Assembly (NCBI GenBank): GCA_019114305.1
Contig: DXFU01000075.1
Span: forward strand, 1 to 62,583
Origin: Candidatus Hungatella pullicola
Lineage (GTDB): Bacteria > Bacillota > Clostridia > Lachnospirales > Lachnospiraceae
Direction: 5' to 3'
Length of the DNA stretch: 62,583 nt
The position numbers were made by a program, and so were the translations under genes. Shown here piece after piece: positions 44,758-53,066 of this stretch. The notes under the pieces were generated by a model. That model was not told where the DNA came from and ran no database searches. It saw nothing but the letters and a program-made list of their open reading frames with translations. Numbering within the stretch: position 1 is the first letter of the stretch; the number at the start of each line of letters is the position of its first letter.

Positions 44758-46194
44758 ATGTTAGAATTGCCAGAGGCATTTAAAGAAAAAATGAAAGGGC
44801 TTTTGGGCAAAGAATACCAGGCTTTTCTTGAAAGCTACCAACAGGAGCGGGTTCAGGGACTGAGAGTAAATCCCTTGAAAACAGATATAGAATCTTTTTT
44901 GGAGGAGGCTCCTTTTCATTTGAAACCGATTCCCTGGTCCAAAGAAGGGTTTTACTATGAGATTGAGGACAGGCCCGGCCGCCATCCCTGGCATGAGGCA
45001 GGAGCGTACTATATTCAGGAACCCAGCGCTATGGCGGCAGCAGAGCTTCTTGATCCTCAGCCGGGGGAGCGAATTCTGGATCTGTGCGCAGCCCCAGGGG
45101 GAAAGAGCACTCATATTGCGGGCAGAATGAGGGGAGAAGGACTTTTGGTCAGTAATGAAATTCATCCGGCCAGAGCAAAGATTCTGTCTCAAAATATAGA
45201 ACGTATGGGAATTGTAAACGCAGTGGTTACCAATGAGGATTCTGCCAGACTTGCGCAGCATTTTCCGGAATTTTTTCACAGAATTGGAGTAGATGCTCCG
45301 TGCTCCGGAGAGGGTATGTTTCGAAAGGATGAGGCGGCAAGAGGACAGTGGAGCCCGGATCATGTAAAGCTGTGCGCAGCCCGCCAGCTGGAGATCCTTT
45401 CCAATGCGGCTGTTATGCTGAAAAAAGGCGGACGGCTGGTATATTCCACCTGTACGTTTTCCCCTGAGGAAAATGAGCAGGTGGTGGAGGCTTTTCTGGA
45501 CAGCCATGAAGATTTTTATATAGAAGACGCAGGAAAGATTCCGGGCTTATCCCAGGGAAGGCCTGAGTGGAGCAAGAGCAAACGGGAGGAGTTAAAATAT
45601 ACCTATCGAATCTGGCCACAGCTTACAGAAGGAGAAGGCCATTATCTGGCAGTGCTGAGAAAAAAAGGAGAAATTAGTGAGGAAACGGTGTCTGTCTCTG
45701 CACAGTCCGTAAGAGACGGAAAGAAGAAGCCCTCTCCCAGGGACAGGGAAGACGAGAAACAGTTCAAGGAAATGTGGGACCAGGTGCTTGCAGATTCTGT
45801 CGGATGGAACCTAAAAGGAAAATGGATCTTTTTTGGAGAACAGCTGTATCTTTTGCCGTCCCAGATGCCTGACATACATGGGCTGAAAGTAATGCGTCCG
45901 GGTCTTCATGTGGCAACAAGAAAGAAAAACAGATTTGAGCCTTCCCACGCTCTTGCATTATCCCTAAAACCGGAACAGGCCAGACAGTGGTATGATCTGG
46001 ATTCTCAGAGCCAATGGCCAATTCGGTATCTGAAAGGTGAAACCCTGACGCTGGACAAGGAAGCCTCCAGCCATTTGACGGGAGCCAACGGATGGATTTT
46101 GATCACTGTAGACGGTTTTTCTGCAGGCTTCGGAAAAAGAAGCAGCAATATGATAAAAAACCATTATCCCAAGGGCTTAAGGCTTATGTGTTAA
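44758..46194 (+). CDS. RsmF-type 16S rRNA (cytosine-C5) methyltransferase
   Basis: This 478-residue NOL1/NOP2/Sun-family enzyme has the SAM-binding segment L-D-L-C-A-A-P-G-G-K-S-T near residue 107, the catalytic motif D-A-P-C-S-G-E-G near 179 and the second Cys in Y-S-T-C-T-F-S-P-E-E near 230. The C-terminal third (residues 300-478) has the RsmF-type extension ending in K-R-S-S-N-M-I-K-N-H-Y-P-K-G-L-R. It methylates cytosine C5 in 16S rRNA. Its stop codon overlaps the stop of the opposite-strand gene. Confidence 0.93.
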   Translation: MLELPEAFKEKMKGLLGKEYQAFLESYQQERVQGLRVNPLKTDIESFLEEAPFHLKPIPWSKEGFYYEIEDRPGRHPWHEAGAYYIQEPSAMAAAELLDPQPGERILDLCAAPGGKSTHIAGRMRGEGLLVSNEIHPARAKILSQNIERMGIVNAVVTNEDSARLAQHFPEFFHRIGVDAPCSGEGMFRKDEAARGQWSPDHVKLCAARQLEILSNAAVMLKKGGRLVYSTCTFSPEENEQVVEAFLDSHEDFYIEDAGKIPGLSQGRPEWSKSKREELKYTYRIWPQLTEGEGHYLAVLRKKGEISEETVSVSAQSVRDGKKKPSPRDREDEKQFKEMWDQVLADSVGWNLKGKWIFFGEQLYLLPSQMPDIHGLKVMRPGLHVATRKKNRFEPSHALALSLKPEQARQWYDLDSQSQWPIRYLKGETLTLDKEASSHLTGANGWILITVDGFSAGFGKRSSNMIKNHYPKGLRLMC

Positions 46195-47123
46195 AAGGAT
46201 GCTGGAGAAAATAGTTTTTGGTCCATATTTTCCGGAAGAGACATGAAAGACATATCTTCCGGAAGAGGGGCTTGGAAATGCAGGTCCTTTCCCGTTATGG
46301 GATGGGAAAAATCCAGAAGAAAAGAATGGAGGGCCTGCCGCCGGATCAGGTGATAATCCGGGTAATAAAGAAAATCTCCGGGAAGGGGATGGCCGATATA
46401 CCCCATGTGAACCCGTATTTGATGGGTTCTTCCTGTATCCAGCTTTAAAAGAACCAGAGAGCAGTCAAACTTTGGGTTATAACTCAGACATCTGTAATGA
46501 GTTCTGGCGGATTCTCCCTGAAAGAAATCCACGCATCGCTCAATGGTGGACCCATCCACCCTTGCTATGGGAGCGTCTATGGTTCCTGTAAGGGGAACCC
46601 GTCCAGAGGCTATGGCAAGATATTGTCTGTGAATTTTTCGCTCGGTAATTTGCCGGGAGAGAATACAGGCGCTCAGACTGTGCTTTGCCAGAATCAAAAG
46701 ACCGGTGGTATCCCGGTCCAGACGGTTGATAACGCGATAGGGGAACGACTGACCGGTCTGCTGTTGATAAAAGGCAATTCCGCTGGCCAGAGTGTTGGAA
46801 AAATTTCCCTGGGAAGGATGGATAGGCACGCCGGCACGTTTGTTTATAATCATAATATCCCGGTCTTCGTACCGGATATCAAGTTCCATGGAAGTGGGAA
46901 CGATTTTTTCTGAGGAAGATTCCTCTGGGAGACAAATGGTCAGAGTTTGGCCTTCCTGCATAAGCCTGGTAGTATATGCCGGCTCCCCATTCAGAAGAAC
47001 AGCTCCTTCTGTGCGTCTCAGATTTCGGAGAAGATGCTCGGAATATCCAAGACCGGAAAGAAAGCTGCCGATGCTTTGGCCGGCCTGAGGTAAAGGGATG
47101 GTATAAGTCATAATCGTATTCAT
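46191..47123 (-). CDS. RluA-family pseudouridine synthase
   Basis: About 310 residues. An S4-like N-terminal region is followed by the RluA catalytic domain, with the active Asp in R-L-D-R-D-T-T-G-L near residue 137, H-R-Q-Y-L-A and the T-G-R-T-H-Q-I-R-V-H-M block. It isomerises uridine in rRNA or tRNA; the exact site is unknown. The start is taken as ATG 47123 (M-N-T-I-M-T-Y-T-I, the family's typical beginning). No Shine-Dalgarno sequence is visible, and a promoter ends only seven bases upstream, so the message may be leaderless. Confidence 0.9.
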   Translation of the reverse strand: MNTIMTYTIPLPQAGQSIGSFLSGLGYSEHLLRNLRRTEGAVLLNGEPAYTTRLMQEGQTLTICLPEESSSEKIVPTSMELDIRYEDRDIMIINKRAGVPIHPSQGNFSNTLASGIAFYQQQTGQSFPYRVINRLDRDTTGLLILAKHSLSACILSRQITERKIHRQYLAIASGRVPLTGTIDAPIARVDGSTIERCVDFFQGESARTHYRCLSYNPKFDCSLVLLKLDTGRTHQIRVHMGYIGHPLPGDFLYYPDYHLIRRQALHSFLLDFSHPITGKDLHFQAPLPEDMSFMSLPENMDQKLFSPASF

Positions 47124-47130
47124 GAAAGTG

Positions 47131-47180
47131 ATTGTATCATATATGCCCTTGATTGACAAGAAATCGGAAACAGGTATAAT
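47131..47180. promoter_or_regulatory. Back-to-back promoters with overlapping -35 boxes
   Basis: + strand: TTGACA (47153-47158), 16-base spacer, TATAAT (47175-47180), for the gene at 47218. - strand: TTGTCA (complement of 47154-47159), 17-base spacer, TACAAT (complement of 47131-47136), for the pseudouridine synthase. The two -35 boxes share five base pairs, so RNA polymerase can occupy only one at a time. Confidence 0.75.
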
Positions 47181-47217
47181 TGGTGTAGACTCAATCTAAG
47201 GAAAGGAAGAAAAAATT

Positions 47218-47487
47218 ATGCTCAATGAAGCGCTGTATATGGAGATGGAGAAAACCCTTCGTTTCTGTCATATTCAGGAAGAGGCAGAAGATATTCTTCT
47301 GGAGCTGGCGGAAGAGCTGGCAGATTTAGGCTGTATAGGGAAAGAGCGTATTGTGAACAAGTCTTATGGAAAAACTAAAATAGAAGCATGTGGGGTATGC
47401 ACCAAGGAGGAAGATGAAATTCAGGTAATGATTTTGTGGATGATTATTGGGAAAAAGAAGTTTGACATCCAGGACTGCTTCCTCTAG
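47218..47487 (+). CDS. Small protein of unknown function (89 aa)
   Basis: An 89-residue protein starting with an acidic amphipathic helix (E-E-A-E-D-I-L-L-E-L-A-E-E-L-A), then a G-x-C-I-G-K-E-R turn, a C-G-V-C motif and a hydrophobic strand near the C-terminus (V-M-I-L-W-M-I-I-G). Three Cys in the middle and one near the end could bind metal. The start at 47218 follows GGAAAGGAAG and a perfect promoter, so it is a real gene. I do not recognise it. Confidence 0.7.
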   Translation: MLNEALYMEMEKTLRFCHIQEEAEDILLELAEELADLGCIGKERIVNKSYGKTKIEACGVCTKEEDEIQVMILWMIIGKKKFDIQDCFL

Positions 47488-47587
47488 ATCAATGGCATGG
47501 TTATAAGGATAAATGTTGTGTAATCCGGTATAAATTTACCGCAGAGGTTCCTATACGGTCTGCCGGGAGAGATAAGGGAGGAAACAG

Positions 47588-48469
47588 ATGAAAGCTATTT
47601 TAAGTAAATATCCCCCGCGGGAATTGGGAATGGATCTGCTGTGGGATATCGTTGGAGGACTTATTTTTAACATTGGAATCTATAATTTTGCAAGCAATGC
47701 GGAATTTGCACCGGTAGGAGTATCTGGGATTGCCTTAATTCTGTATTATCTGTTCCATCTTCCCATGGGAATTATGACTGTGGTGTTAAATGTGCCCATT
47801 CTGCTGGTAAGCTATCGTCTGCTGGGAAGAAAGTTTTTGCTGCGTTCCATTAAAAGCATGGTAATTTTCGCCATACTGTTAGACTATGTGGTACCATTGA
47901 TTCCGGTTTACAGGGGAGATCCCTTGTATGCGGCTATCTGTACCGGAGTTTTTTCAGGAATTGGACTTACCATTGTTTATATGAGAAACTGCTCTACAGG
48001 CGGAACAGATTTTCTCGTAATGGCAGTCAGAAAGCTTTTCCCTCATTTTACGATTGGACAGATTTCGCTGGTAATTGATGCTGTGGTTATTTTGGCAGGA
48101 GCCATGGTATTCACAAATCTGGATGCCGTCATTTTAGGTATGCTTTCTTCTGTAGTTACCACCATGGTCATTGATAAGATCATGTATGGTCTGGGCGCTG
48201 GAAAACTGATCTTTGTAGTCACCCATAGGGAAGAAGAGGTGGCAAGGGGAATCGAGGAGGCTACAGGGCGGGGCTGTACCTTCCTTCATGCCCAGGGATC
48301 TTATTCTATGGAGGAGAAAAAAGTGATTATGTGTGCCTGCAACAACAGTCAGGCAATTCCAATCCGGCGGGTGGTTCACCGGCTGGATAAAAACGCCTTT
48401 GTTATTATTACAGACTCCAATGAGGTATTTGGTGAAGGCTTTAAGTATATTGGAGATTCTTTAAATTAA
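47588..48469 (+). CDS. YitT family membrane protein (copy 1)
   Basis: A 293-residue protein. Five to six membrane segments of the YitT_membrane (DUF161) type occupy residues 15-200, with the S-T-G-G-T-D motif near 136. A cytoplasmic DUF2179 domain follows at about residues 215-290 (G-R-G-C-T-F-L-H-A-Q-G-S-Y). Function is unknown; YitT proteins are thought to be transporters. The start at 47588 follows AAGGGAGG. It precedes dacA-like and a second YitT gene. Confidence 0.9.
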   Translation: MKAILSKYPPRELGMDLLWDIVGGLIFNIGIYNFASNAEFAPVGVSGIALILYYLFHLPMGIMTVVLNVPILLVSYRLLGRKFLLRSIKSMVIFAILLDYVVPLIPVYRGDPLYAAICTGVFSGIGLTIVYMRNCSTGGTDFLVMAVRKLFPHFTIGQISLVIDAVVILAGAMVFTNLDAVILGMLSSVVTTMVIDKIMYGLGAGKLIFVVTHREEEVARGIEEATGRGCTFLHAQGSYSMEEKKVIMCACNNSQAIPIRRVVHRLDKNAFVIITDSNEVFGEGFKYIGDSLN

Positions 48470-48555
48470 AAATAAGAATCAGATAGAAAGAAGGCTTGGG
48501 GAATAATTAAGACACAGGGGAATAGGATGAAGAAAAGCCATATTTGGGGGCTGAA

Positions 48556-49797
48556 ATGAAACTATGGATTTTTGGGCTGGCTCTGGCCTGTGTTCTTAGC
48601 ATGCTTTCTCCCTTTCCGGCAAAATGCGGGGAGAGCGAACAAAATCAGAGGGAACTGAAACTTTACGCCCAGTCCGCGGTTTTAATGGATGGCAGGACGG
48701 GAAGAGTTCTGTATGGGAAAAATCAGGATCAGGTTCGTCCAATGGCCAGTACCACAAAAATAATGACCTGTATTCTTGCCTTGGAGCTGGGGGAGCTGTC
48801 TGATACAGTAACGGCCACATCCTATGCAGCCTCCCAGCCGGAGGTTCATATGGGAGTGAGAGCCGGGGAAGAATACCGTCTGGAGGATCTTCTGTATGCT
48901 CTTATGCTTGAGTCCTACAATGACGCGGCGGTTATGATTGCGGAGCATATAGGAGGAAGTGTGGAAAATTTCCTGGATATGATGAATCAGAAAGCCAGAG
49001 ACCTTGGCTGTGAAAATACCTGTTTTCTTACGCCCAACGGCCTTGACGCTCAAAAAGAGGGGGAAGAAGGCACTGTGTTTCATTCTACTACAGCCACAGA
49101 GCTGGGAAGGATTATGAATTACTGTGTCAGTCAGTCGCCTGTCAAAGATGAGTTTTTAAAGATAACAGGAACAGGAAATTATTACTTTACCAGCCTGGAC
49201 GGAAAGCGTCAGTTTTCCTGTGTCAATCATAATGCTCTTCTCCAATCCATGGAGGGGATGATTTCCGGCAAAACCGGTTTTACGTCAGGAGCAGGGTATT
49301 CTTATGTGGGGACAGTGGAGGATGGGGGGAGGCTTTTTACCATCGTCCTTTTAGGTTGCGGATGGCCGCCTCACAAAACCTGGAAATGGTCAGATGCTGC
49401 CCTTCTGATTAATTATGGCAGGGAAAATTATCACTACCGGGAGATTTATCGGGAAATATCGCTGCCGGATCTTGTTGTCAAAAACGGCATTCCTTCTAAA
49501 GGAGAGTTAAAGGGAGAAGCGGAGGCAGCCTGTGAGGTTGGAGGGGACAAAAGTCTCCGGCTTCTTATGAGAGATGATGAGCAGGTGACAGTAAGGCGGT
49601 TTATAGACAGGGAACTGACTGCCCCGGTTCGGGAAGGGCAGCTGGTGGGGAGTGTGGACTATATATTAAATGGGGAAACCGTGGGCAGCTTTCCGGTGGT
49701 TCTGAAAGAGGGGGTAAATAAAATTACTGTTTTGTGGTGTCTTGGCCAGGTTTTGCAGCAGTGTTTTTCCCATGGCTGGATTTCCGCGTTAAATTAA
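48556..49797 (+). CDS. D-alanyl-D-alanine carboxypeptidase (PBP5/DacA family)
   Basis: A 413-residue penicillin-binding protein of low molecular mass with a signal peptide. The active-site motifs are S65-T-T-K68, S120-Y-N and K239-T-G. It trims the terminal D-Ala of peptidoglycan stem peptides on the outer face of the membrane. The C-terminal part has a PBP5-type beta domain, and a hydrophobic end may serve as a membrane anchor. The start is ATG 48556, with GGGGG upstream; an in-frame TTG at 48544 is less likely. It ends 25 bases before a second YitT gene. Confidence 0.93.
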   Translation: MKLWIFGLALACVLSMLSPFPAKCGESEQNQRELKLYAQSAVLMDGRTGRVLYGKNQDQVRPMASTTKIMTCILALELGELSDTVTATSYAASQPEVHMGVRAGEEYRLEDLLYALMLESYNDAAVMIAEHIGGSVENFLDMMNQKARDLGCENTCFLTPNGLDAQKEGEEGTVFHSTTATELGRIMNYCVSQSPVKDEFLKITGTGNYYFTSLDGKRQFSCVNHNALLQSMEGMISGKTGFTSGAGYSYVGTVEDGGRLFTIVLLGCGWPPHKTWKWSDAALLINYGRENYHYREIYREISLPDLVVKNGIPSKGELKGEAEAACEVGGDKSLRLLMRDDEQVTVRRFIDRELTAPVREGQLVGSVDYILNGETVGSFPVVLKEGVNKITVLWCLGQVLQQCFSHGWISALN

Positions 49798-49822
49798 ATG
49801 AGCTGGAAAGGAAACAAAAGAT

Positions 49823-50668
49823 ATGAATGTGAAAAAAATATTGGCAGTTTTGGCAGGGAATACCCTGTATGCTTTGGCTATTGCCCTGTTCGTTCTGCCT
49901 ACTGGATTAATCACAGGAGGAACAACCGGTATTGCTCTGGTGGTTCATCACCAGTGGGGAGTTCCCATATCTCTATTTGTAGGCGCTTTTAATATTGCTA
50001 TGTTTGCGGCAGGCGCTATGGTTTTAGGAAAGGCGTTTGCCTTTACCACAGTGATCAGTACATTTTACTATCCTGTTATTTTAGGCGTGTTTGAACGGCT
50101 AACAGGAGACGGGCTGGTTACAGACGACCCTATGCTTGCCGCAATCTTCGCCGGGCTTTTGATCGGAGCGGGAATCGGTCTGGTAATACGGGCCGGGGCT
50201 TCTACAGGAGGAATGGATATTCCGCCGCTGATTTTAAACAAGAAATGGGGGCTTTCCGTTTCTCTCACTTTATCGGCGTTTGACTGTATCATTCTTCTTC
50301 TCCAGATGATTTTTGCTGACATGGAGATGATTTTATATGGAATTCTGCTGGTACTGCTTTATACCATAGTTCTTGACAAGATGCTGCTCATCGGCAAAAA
50401 TCAGGTACAGGTAAAGGTGATCAGCGGAAAATACAAGGAGATAAACCTGGCGATTCAGCAGAAAATGGACAGAGGCACTACGCTTTTTCAGGTTCAGGGC
50501 GGATATACTCACAAAGAATCTATGGCAGTACTGGCGGTGATATCAGGAAGAGAGCTTCCAAAGATCAATGAACTGGTTATGGGGATTGACCCCAATGCTT
50601 TTATGATTATCAATCAGGTAAGTGAAGTCAGAGGAAGGGGATTTACCCTTCATAAGGAATACAGATAG
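49823..50668 (+). CDS. YitT family membrane protein (copy 2)
   Basis: A 281-residue paralogue of the gene at 47588, with five to six membrane segments, the motif S-T-G-G-M-D near residue 127 (T-D in the other copy) and a C-terminal DUF2179 domain (R-G-T-T-L-F-Q-V-Q-G-G-Y-T). The two differ widely, so the duplication is old. The start at 49823 follows GGAAAGGAAAC. Likely same transcription unit as dacA. Confidence 0.9.
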   Translation: MNVKKILAVLAGNTLYALAIALFVLPTGLITGGTTGIALVVHHQWGVPISLFVGAFNIAMFAAGAMVLGKAFAFTTVISTFYYPVILGVFERLTGDGLVTDDPMLAAIFAGLLIGAGIGLVIRAGASTGGMDIPPLILNKKWGLSVSLTLSAFDCIILLLQMIFADMEMILYGILLVLLYTIVLDKMLLIGKNQVQVKVISGKYKEINLAIQQKMDRGTTLFQVQGGYTHKESMAVLAVISGRELPKINELVMGIDPNAFMIINQVSEVRGRGFTLHKEYR

Positions 50669-50716
50669 GCAGTTCTTACAGAAATATAACTAAGATTTAC
50701 AGTTTCGTGAAACGTC

Positions 50717-50745
50717 TTGATTTTCTATTTTCCTAATGCTATACT
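50717..50745 (+). promoter_or_regulatory. Promoter for the lipoprotein gene
   Basis: TTGATT (50717-50722), 17-base spacer, TATACT (50740-50745). Confidence 0.7.
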
Positions 50746-50774
50746 TTGGCCGAAAAGGAAAGGAAGATCTGCCT

Positions 50775-51404
50775 ATGAGAGGAAAAATAAGACGTTTGCT
50801 ATTGGTTTTGGGGTGCGTGATTTCTCTTCTGCTGGCAGGATGCGGCAAGGAAGCAGTTGGGGAGACAGAAACCTTATGGTTACCGGCTTCACAGACAGCT
50901 GAGAATAATGGGACGGCAGCGCAGGGGGAAACAGAGAAGGATCCAACTGGTCAAGAAGAGTCAAAAGTGGGAAAAGAAACAGAGGGGGATATAGAAGCTT
51001 TGGAAAACAGCGGGGAGAAAGAGGAAATGGAGACGCCGGAAGACGAGGATGCAGAAGTTAAAGAAGAGGAATCCAAAGAGATACCGGAGACGGCGGAGGC
51101 TTTTGCGGAATCTGTGCAGGAGGCTTTTGCCGATCAGGATATGGAGGCATTGGAATCTCTCGTTTCCTATCCGTGTAAAATCAGCAGAGACGGAACTGTC
51201 CTAGCCACAGTTTATGACGAATCCCAGTTTCTCAGTCAGGATCCCAGTTTAATCTTTGGAGATGATCTGCTGCTGGCCATTGCCAATGTAGATACAGGAA
51301 ATCTTCATATGATAAATAACAGAGTGGAAATGGGACAGGAGCAAAAGATTGTGTTCCAGTTGAGGGATGACGGGGAATTAGGAATTACAGAAATTTATGA
51401 ATAA
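50775..51404 (+). CDS. Acidic lipoprotein of unknown function
   Basis: A 209-residue exported protein with a lipoprotein signal ending L-L-A-G-C. A long Glu-rich linker (about residues 30-105) is followed by a C-terminal domain of about 100 residues (E-A-F-A-D-Q-D-M-E-A-L-E-S-L-V-S-Y-P-C) that looks like a small SnoaL/NTF2-type or DUF fold. Function unknown. The start is set at ATG 50775 after GGAAAGGAAG. It has its own promoter and terminator. Confidence 0.8.
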   Translation: MRGKIRRLLLVLGCVISLLLAGCGKEAVGETETLWLPASQTAENNGTAAQGETEKDPTGQEESKVGKETEGDIEALENSGEKEEMETPEDEDAEVKEEESKEIPETAEAFAESVQEAFADQDMEALESLVSYPCKISRDGTVLATVYDESQFLSQDPSLIFGDDLLLAIANVDTGNLHMINNRVEMGQEQKIVFQLRDDGELGITEIYE

Positions 51405-51418
51405 CAAGGATCTTGTAT

Positions 51419-51466
51419 GGGCCGGAAGCCAGGAGGAAAATCCTCAGCTTTTGGCCCTCCTTTTTT
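51419..51466 (+). terminator. Terminator after the lipoprotein gene
   Basis: GGGCC (51419-51423) pairs with GGCCC (51453-51457), extended by AAGC/GCTT inside and an inner GAGGA/TCCTC stem. T6 follows. Confidence 0.8.
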
Positions 51467-51477
51467 CGAAAAAGTCC

Positions 51478-51567
51478 TTGAAAATTATTAAAATTAATTA
51501 TACAATTATAATCGGCAGAATTGGTGTTATTCTATAGAGAATTTGTTAATATCTTAACATGCTCTAT
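51478..51567 (+). promoter_or_regulatory. Promoter and palindromic leader of the sodium-pump decarboxylase operon
   Basis: TTGAAA (51478-51483), 17-base spacer, TACAAT (51501-51506). Downstream lies a nested inverted repeat: ATAGAG (51534-51539) with CTCTAT (51562-51567), and inside GTTAA-tatc-TTAAC (51545-51558). It lies in the leader before the operon's first gene and could be an operator or an mRNA hairpin. Confidence 0.55.
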
Positions 51568-51596
51568 ACAAATATTACAAAATGGAGGATTGCAAA

Positions 51597-53051
51597 ATGA
51601 GTATTTCAGCACAAGGATCAGCAAGTAACAGAATCAGCGCATTACTTGATGAGAACAGTTTTGTTGAAGTCGGAGGCCATGTAACTGCCAGAAACACTGA
51701 CTTTAACATGACAGCGAAGGAACTCCCTTCCGATGGTGTTGTTACCGGCTATGGAACCATTGGGGGGTGTCTTGTGTATGTGTACAGCCAGGATGCGGCC
51801 GTATTAGGCGGTTCCGTAGGTGAAATGCATGCAAAGAAGATTACTAAAATTTATAACATGGCTATGAAGACAGGGGCGCCTGTAATCGGTCTCATTGACT
51901 GTGCAGGTATGAGACTTCAGGAGGCCACAGATGCTTTAAACGGCTTTGGAGAGGTTTATTTCAGTCAGACAATGGCTTCTGGCGTTATTCCACAGATCAC
52001 CGCTGTATTTGGAACCTGCGGAGGAGGAATGGCAGTCAGCGCGGCATTGTCCGACTTTACTTTTATGGAGAATAAGAAAGGAAAATTATTTGTTAATTCT
52101 CCTAATGCCATTACAGGCAATTATACAGAAAAATGCGACACTGCTTCTGCGGATTTCCAGAGCACAGAAGCAGGTAATGTGGATTTCACAGGAACAGAGG
52201 AAGAAATCCTCAGCGGAATCCGTACTCTGGTATCTATTCTGCCAGCAAATAATGAAGATGACATGTCTTATGGTGAATGCCAGGATGATTTAAACCGTGT
52301 ATGCGAAAATCTCGCTGCCTATGTAGGAGACAGCGGCCTGGTATTGACTCAGATTTCTGATGATAATTTCTTTATGGAGACAAAGAAGGATTACGCTTCT
52401 TCCATGGTTACAGGATTTATCCGTCTCAACGGAACAACGGTAGGCTGTGTGGCAAACCGTCAGGAGTCCTATGACGAGAATGGGGAGAAGAGCAAAGAGT
52501 ATGGTACCACTCTTACAGCAGGCGGCTGTGAGAAGGCTGCCGCTTTTGTTGACTTCTGCGACGCCTTTAATATTCCCCTTCTGACATTGGTAAATGTAAC
52601 AGGCTATAAGCCGTCTAAATGTTCTGAGAAAAAGATGGCCAGAATGGCTGCTAAACTTACTTACGCTTTTGCAAACGCTACGGTTCCTAAGGTGACAGTT
52701 GTGACAGGACAGGCCTTTGGGGGAGCATATCTTACTATGAACAGCAAGTCTATAGGAGCTGATATTGTATATGCATGGCCGGATTCTGTTATCGGTATGA
52801 TGGATGCGGATCAGGCAGTTAGAATTATGTATGCGGATGAGATTGCCAAATCGGATGACGGAGCTGCTCTTATTCATGAGAAAGCCGCTCAGTATCAGGA
52901 ACTTCAGTCCAGCGCGTTAGCAGCTGCCAAGAGAGGCTATGTGGATGATATCATTGATGCCAGTGAAACAAGAGCCAGAGTAATAGCTGCTTTTGAAATG
53001 TTGTTTACTAAGAGAGAGGATCGTCCGGCTAAAAAACATGGAACGGTTTAG
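51597..53051 (+). CDS. Acyl-CoA carboxyltransferase (MmdA/12S-like subunit)
   Basis: A 484-residue protein of the carboxyl_trans (PF01039) family. It has two crotonase-like halves, with G-C-L-V-Y-V-Y-S-Q-D near residue 60, G-T-C-G-G-G-M-A-V-S-A for oxyanion binding and G-Q-A-F-G-G-A-Y-L-T near 370. Such subunits move CO2 between a CoA thioester (methylmalonyl-, malonyl- or glutaconyl-CoA) and biotin. Substrate residues cannot be read with certainty. The start is ATG 51597 after TGGAGG. It is first in an operon with membrane gamma and beta subunits, a biotin carrier and an OadA-like subunit. Confidence 0.9.
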   Translation: MSISAQGSASNRISALLDENSFVEVGGHVTARNTDFNMTAKELPSDGVVTGYGTIGGCLVYVYSQDAAVLGGSVGEMHAKKITKIYNMAMKTGAPVIGLIDCAGMRLQEATDALNGFGEVYFSQTMASGVIPQITAVFGTCGGGMAVSAALSDFTFMENKKGKLFVNSPNAITGNYTEKCDTASADFQSTEAGNVDFTGTEEEILSGIRTLVSILPANNEDDMSYGECQDDLNRVCENLAAYVGDSGLVLTQISDDNFFMETKKDYASSMVTGFIRLNGTTVGCVANRQESYDENGEKSKEYGTTLTAGGCEKAAAFVDFCDAFNIPLLTLVNVTGYKPSKCSEKKMARMAAKLTYAFANATVPKVTVVTGQAFGGAYLTMNSKSIGADIVYAWPDSVIGMMDADQAVRIMYADEIAKSDDGAALIHEKAAQYQELQSSALAAAKRGYVDDIIDASETRARVIAAFEMLFTKREDRPAKKHGTV

Positions 53052-53066
53052 AGAGGTGACAGGTAT

